This document shows positions 61,175 through 64,000 of a stretch of DNA of 64,000 nucleotides, piece after piece. Both the position numbers and the translations under genes were made by a program. The notes below the pieces were generated by a model, which saw only the letters and a list, made by a program, of their open reading frames with translations, had not been told where the DNA came from and did not search any database. Each line of letters begins with the position of its first letter. Position 1 is the first letter of the stretch. The stretch comes from Fibrobacterota bacterium (GTDB lineage Bacteria; Fibrobacterota; Chitinivibrionia; Chitinivibrionales; Chitinispirillaceae). The DNA lies in contig JAEYNR010000097.1 in the NCBI GenBank assembly GCA_023412475.1, positions 1 to 64,000 of the forward strand. The letters run 5' to 3'.

Positions 61175-62254
61175 GTGGCAAAAAAGAGCAATATTGGCGA
61201 AGAGTCAAAAAACAAAAGCAGTGCATTGGACCAGGCGGTCAGTCAAATTGAAAAAGCGCATGGTAAGGGTTCGATAATGCGCCTAGGTGTTGCAAGTCTT
61301 CTGGTTGATACACCAGTGATCTCTTCTGGATCGCTCTCACTAGATCTTGCTCTGGGGGTTGGTGGATTTCCCAAAGGACGAATAGTAGAAATTTATGGGC
61401 CGGAATCATCCGGGAAAACTACTCTGGCACTTCATGCAATTGCCAACGCTCAGAAAAAGGGTGGAATTGCCGTGCTAATCGATGCCGAATATGCATTTGA
61501 TGCAGCGTATGCAAAAAATCTGGGTGTTGATATCGATAATCTGCTGGTCTCTCAACCCGATACCGGTGAACAGGCTTTGGAGATTGCAGATACACTGGTG
61601 CGTAGCGGAGCGGTAGATATTATAGTTGTCGATAGTGTTGCAGCCCTGGTTCCTGCAGCCGAAATTGAAGGTGATATGGGCGATAGTCATATGGGATTGC
61701 AGGCGCGGCTAATGTCTCAGGCACTTCGCAAACTGACCGGTATCATTTCAAAATCGAAAACATGCCTTATTTTTATAAATCAGCTTCGTATGAAAATTGG
61801 TGTTATGTTTGGTAATCCTGAGACTACAACCGGTGGAAATGCGCTGAAATTCTATTCATCGGTAAGAATTGATATCCGCAGGATTGCGGCCATTAAAGAT
61901 GGGGATAATGTGGTAGGAAACCGTACCAGGGCTAAAGTGGTAAAAAATAAGGTTGCTCCACCCTTTAAAGAGGCTGAATTTGATATTCTTTATGGAAAAG
62001 GTATCTCATTTGAAGGTGATATGCTTGATTTGTCTGTGGAAATGGGAATAGTGGACAAAAGTGGTTCATGGTTTTCTTACAAGGGCGAAAGAATCGGGCA
62101 GGGAAGAGAGAAAGCACGTGAATTTTTAATTGAAAATCGTGACATACTTGAGGCTATTGAGCAGGCGGTGCGTGAAAAAGGTGCTTTAAAAAAAGCCATT
62201 TTGACAGACGATAGCGCTCAAGAGGTTTCTGCGGAGCTCTTAGAGCAGAAATAA
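61175..62254 (+). CDS. recA: Recombinase RecA
   Basis: RecA forms filaments on ssDNA, drives strand exchange and triggers SOS-repressor self-cleavage. It starts with GTG (61175) behind GAGAGGAG and is 359 aa. Visible motifs are Walker A GPESSGKT (75-82), IDAEYAFD, Walker B IIVVDSVAAL, the DNA-binding loops around EGDMGDSHMGLQARLMSQALRKLT and FINQLRMKIGVMFGNPETTTGGNALKFY, and the polymerisation motif after the N-terminal helix (MRLG). An obvious LexA operator was not identified upstream. alaS follows in the same orientation after 87 bp. Confidence 0.98.
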   Translation: MAKKSNIGEESKNKSSALDQAVSQIEKAHGKGSIMRLGVASLLVDTPVISSGSLSLDLALGVGGFPKGRIVEIYGPESSGKTTLALHAIANAQKKGGIAVLIDAEYAFDAAYAKNLGVDIDNLLVSQPDTGEQALEIADTLVRSGAVDIIVVDSVAALVPAAEIEGDMGDSHMGLQARLMSQALRKLTGIISKSKTCLIFINQLRMKIGVMFGNPETTTGGNALKFYSSVRIDIRRIAAIKDGDNVVGNRTRAKVVKNKVAPPFKEAEFDILYGKGISFEGDMLDLSVEMGIVDKSGSWFSYKGERIGQGREKAREFLIENRDILEAIEQAVREKGALKKAILTDDSAQEVSAELLEQK

Positions 62255-62341
62255 AAATATATATAGTGAAAAATTACCCAGGATGGGTTCTCATTTTTTT
62301 TTGAGGTGGTGCTTTTAACAACGGAAAATATCTTACTTTCT

Positions 62342-64000
62342 ATGAAATCTTCAAAAACTATTCGTAATGATTTTTTAAGCTTTTTTACCGAGCGTAAGCA
62401 TTTATTTGTGCCCAGTGCACCGGTGGTTCCACAGGATGACCCTACACTTCTTTTTACCAATGCCGGAATGAACCAGTTTAAGTCAATTTTTCTGGGTGAT
62501 AATCCCAGAAAATTAACTCGTGCTGTCAATTCCCAGAAATGTATGCGGGTTTCTGGCAAACATAACGATCTCGAAGAGGTGGGCCGGGATCACTATCACC
62601 ATACATTCTTTGAGATGCTTGGGAACTGGTCCTTTGGAGATTATTATAAGAAAGAGGCTATTGGCTGGGCCTGGGAGCTTTTCACCGAAATCTGGAAACT
62701 TCCCAGAGAGCGGCTTTTTGTGACCATACATCATTCTGATGACGAAGCCGAAGCTTTGTGGAAAGGTGAAACCGACATTTCTCATGAACGTATAATGAAG
62801 TTTGGGGACAAGAGCAATTTCTGGGAAATGGGAGATACCGGGCCCTGTGGTCCCTGCTCTGAAATTCACTACGATATCGGAGATTTATCGACTCAGAAAG
62901 AGACTTTTAACGACCCGATTAAGGGTGTAAACGGTCAGAACGACCGATACCGTGAATTATGGAACCTGGTATTTATTCAATACAACCGGGAAAAGGATGG
63001 TACGCTTAAACCTCTTCCCAGTAAGCATGTTGACACTGGAATGGGTTTCGAACGTATCGTATCGGTTATCCAGGGGGTTACATCCAATTACGATACCGAT
63101 CTTTTTCAACCTGTAATAGCTGAAATCGCAAAAATCAGCGGCAGAGAATACTCTGGTGGGTCGCAGGGGACTGCCCATCGGGTCATAGCTGATCATCTTC
63201 GGGCGCTGGTTTTTGCAATCACAGATGGAGCTTTCCCCTCTAATGAGGGAAGAGGTTATGTGCTTCGGCGATTACTCCGAAGAGCCGCAAGATTTGCAAG
63301 AGAGCTGGGCTTGAAGGAGCCTTTTCTTTTTAATCTGGTGCCTGTTCTTGTCTATGAAATGGGTGAGGCGTTTCCGGAAATCGCTCAGCGGCAGAGTTTT
63401 GTACAGGATGTCATCCGTGCTGAAGAGGAGCGTTTTGGGGCCACCCTGGAGCAGGGTATCGAGAAATTTAATCAGATGGTAGAAACCAGTAAACTCAAAA
63501 AAATAAATATTCTTTCCGGGGCTGATGTTTTCTCATTGTACGATACTTATGGGTTCCCTATGGACCTTACCCGCCTTATGGCTCAAGAGCAGAATCTCTC
63601 GATAGATGAGCAGGGTTATGCTCAACTGATGGCAAAACAGAAGGAGCGTGCACGCGAATCCCGCAAAGCAGATGAGGGGTTGACTCCTGAGGGGTGGATT
63701 GAGCTTAAAGCAGTGTGCGGGACCGAATTTGTGGGATATCTTCAGGAGCAGATTACGGTAAATGTCTGCAGATATAAAGCATTTGAAACAGCAGACGGAC
63801 AGATAACATATCTGCTCATTCTGGACAGAACGCCTTTTTATGCTGAATCGGGCGGCCAGGTTGGGGATACAGGAGTCATGATGACTGCTTCAGGGAAGCA
63901 GATCACAGTTAAGGATACCTTCAAATGGAATGATCTTGTCATTCACAGGGCCTGCTGTTCCCAGCCCCTAACAAAAGACGACCTTATGGGGCCTGTCAAT
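62342..64000 (+). CDS. alaS: Alanyl-tRNA synthetase (cut by the window end)
   Basis: AlaS charges tRNA-Ala. The frame is open from the ATG 62342 to the window end (553 codons), so the C-terminal editing domain is largely missing only because the window stops. The N-terminal catalytic core is canonical: MKSSKTIRNDFLSFFTERKH, SAPVVPQDDPTLLFTNAGMNQFK (class II motif 1 region), RVSGKHNDLEEVGRDHYHHTFFEMLGNWSFGDYYK (motif 2), and a motif 3 region with FPSNEGRGYVLRRLLRRAAR. The beginning of the editing part is seen at FYAESGGQVGD. The ribosome site is weak; GTG codons at 62306 and 62309 could extend the start, but family alignment favours 62342. Confidence 0.96.
   Translation, partial: MKSSKTIRNDFLSFFTERKHLFVPSAPVVPQDDPTLLFTNAGMNQFKSIFLGDNPRKLTRAVNSQKCMRVSGKHNDLEEVGRDHYHHTFFEMLGNWSFGDYYKKEAIGWAWELFTEIWKLPRERLFVTIHHSDDEAEALWKGETDISHERIMKFGDKSNFWEMGDTGPCGPCSEIHYDIGDLSTQKETFNDPIKGVNGQNDRYRELWNLVFIQYNREKDGTLKPLPSKHVDTGMGFERIVSVIQGVTSNYDTDLFQPVIAEIAKISGREYSGGSQGTAHRVIADHLRALVFAITDGAFPSNEGRGYVLRRLLRRAARFARELGLKEPFLFNLVPVLVYEMGEAFPEIAQRQSFVQDVIRAEEERFGATLEQGIEKFNQMVETSKLKKINILSGADVFSLYDTYGFPMDLTRLMAQEQNLSIDEQGYAQLMAKQKERARESRKADEGLTPEGWIELKAVCGTEFVGYLQEQITVNVCRYKAFETADGQITYLLILDRTPFYAESGGQVGDTGVMMTASGKQITVKDTFKWNDLVIHRACCSQPLTKDDLMGPVN

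Overview
The window looks like a chromosomal segment of an anaerobic, Gram-negative, moderately AT-rich bacterium. Anaerobic life is suggested by an [FeFe]-hydrogenase maturase (hydE) and an oxygen-sensitive two-subunit class I fumarase. An outer membrane is shown by Pal, several beta-barrel proteins and an OmpA-type protein. The large TPR and TolQ/TolR/AgmX-like envelope genes, the secreted ELW/PKD protein with a possible cellulose-binding-like domain, and the TSP3-OmpA fusion suggest the FCB/Fibrobacterota-Chitinivibrio neighbourhood. That placement is inference; no rRNA gene is present to settle it.

Layout. 1-7.9 kb: a small unknown gene overlapping hydE, a PocR-type sensor histidine kinase, then a minus-strand block (nicotinamidase-like protein, DUF2267 protein, NrnA-type DHH phosphoesterase, Pal). 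8.1-21.4 kb: housekeeping genes (RlmI-like methyltransferase, rho, proC, an HU-type protein, a TPR membrane protein) and the heat-shock block groES-groEL-hrcA-grpE-dnaJ. That block is headed by a perfect CIRCE operator, the site bound by HrcA. dnaK is not in the window. guaA follows and is of the long form resembling the eukaryotic enzyme.

21.4-25.5 kb: a compact 4.1 kb integrative element sits exactly in the 3-prime end of guaA, bounded by a 23-bp direct repeat. It carries a tyrosine integrase, an RteC-like protein, an excisionase-like protein, an unknown protein and a protein resembling filamentous-phage gpII/X replication initiators. Paired GTTACCT boxes lie at both ends, and the presumed native guaA terminator lies just beyond the right end. 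This is the best candidate for an undescribed system here.

26-42 kb: an envelope block. It starts with a predicted metalloprotease/TolB-propeller/outer-membrane-barrel fusion on the minus strand. A plus-strand run follows: beta-helix/TSP3/OmpA protein, barrel-TPR protein, 1236-aa TPR protein, TolQ-like, two TolR-like, an AgmX/TonB-like protein, and a barrel protein. It resembles proton-driven trans-envelope motors of the Tol/Exb/Agl type. One TolR paralogue has Asn where the proton-carrying Asp is expected, while the other keeps Asp.

42-51.5 kb: a large transporter-like/HEAT/cyclic-nucleotide-binding fusion, then a carbohydrate-type ABC importer operon (binding lipoprotein, two permeases, ATPase) ending in a small lipoprotein and a TPR protein. 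51.8-64 kb: tRNA-Thr(CGU), malic enzyme and fumarase subunits in one operon (linking malate, pyruvate and fumarate), the secreted ELW/PKD protein, a barrel protein, a DUF3047 protein, recA, and alaS running off the window end. A roughly 73-bp repeat with two conserved hairpins occurs in two intergenic regions (54.9 and 60.05 kb).
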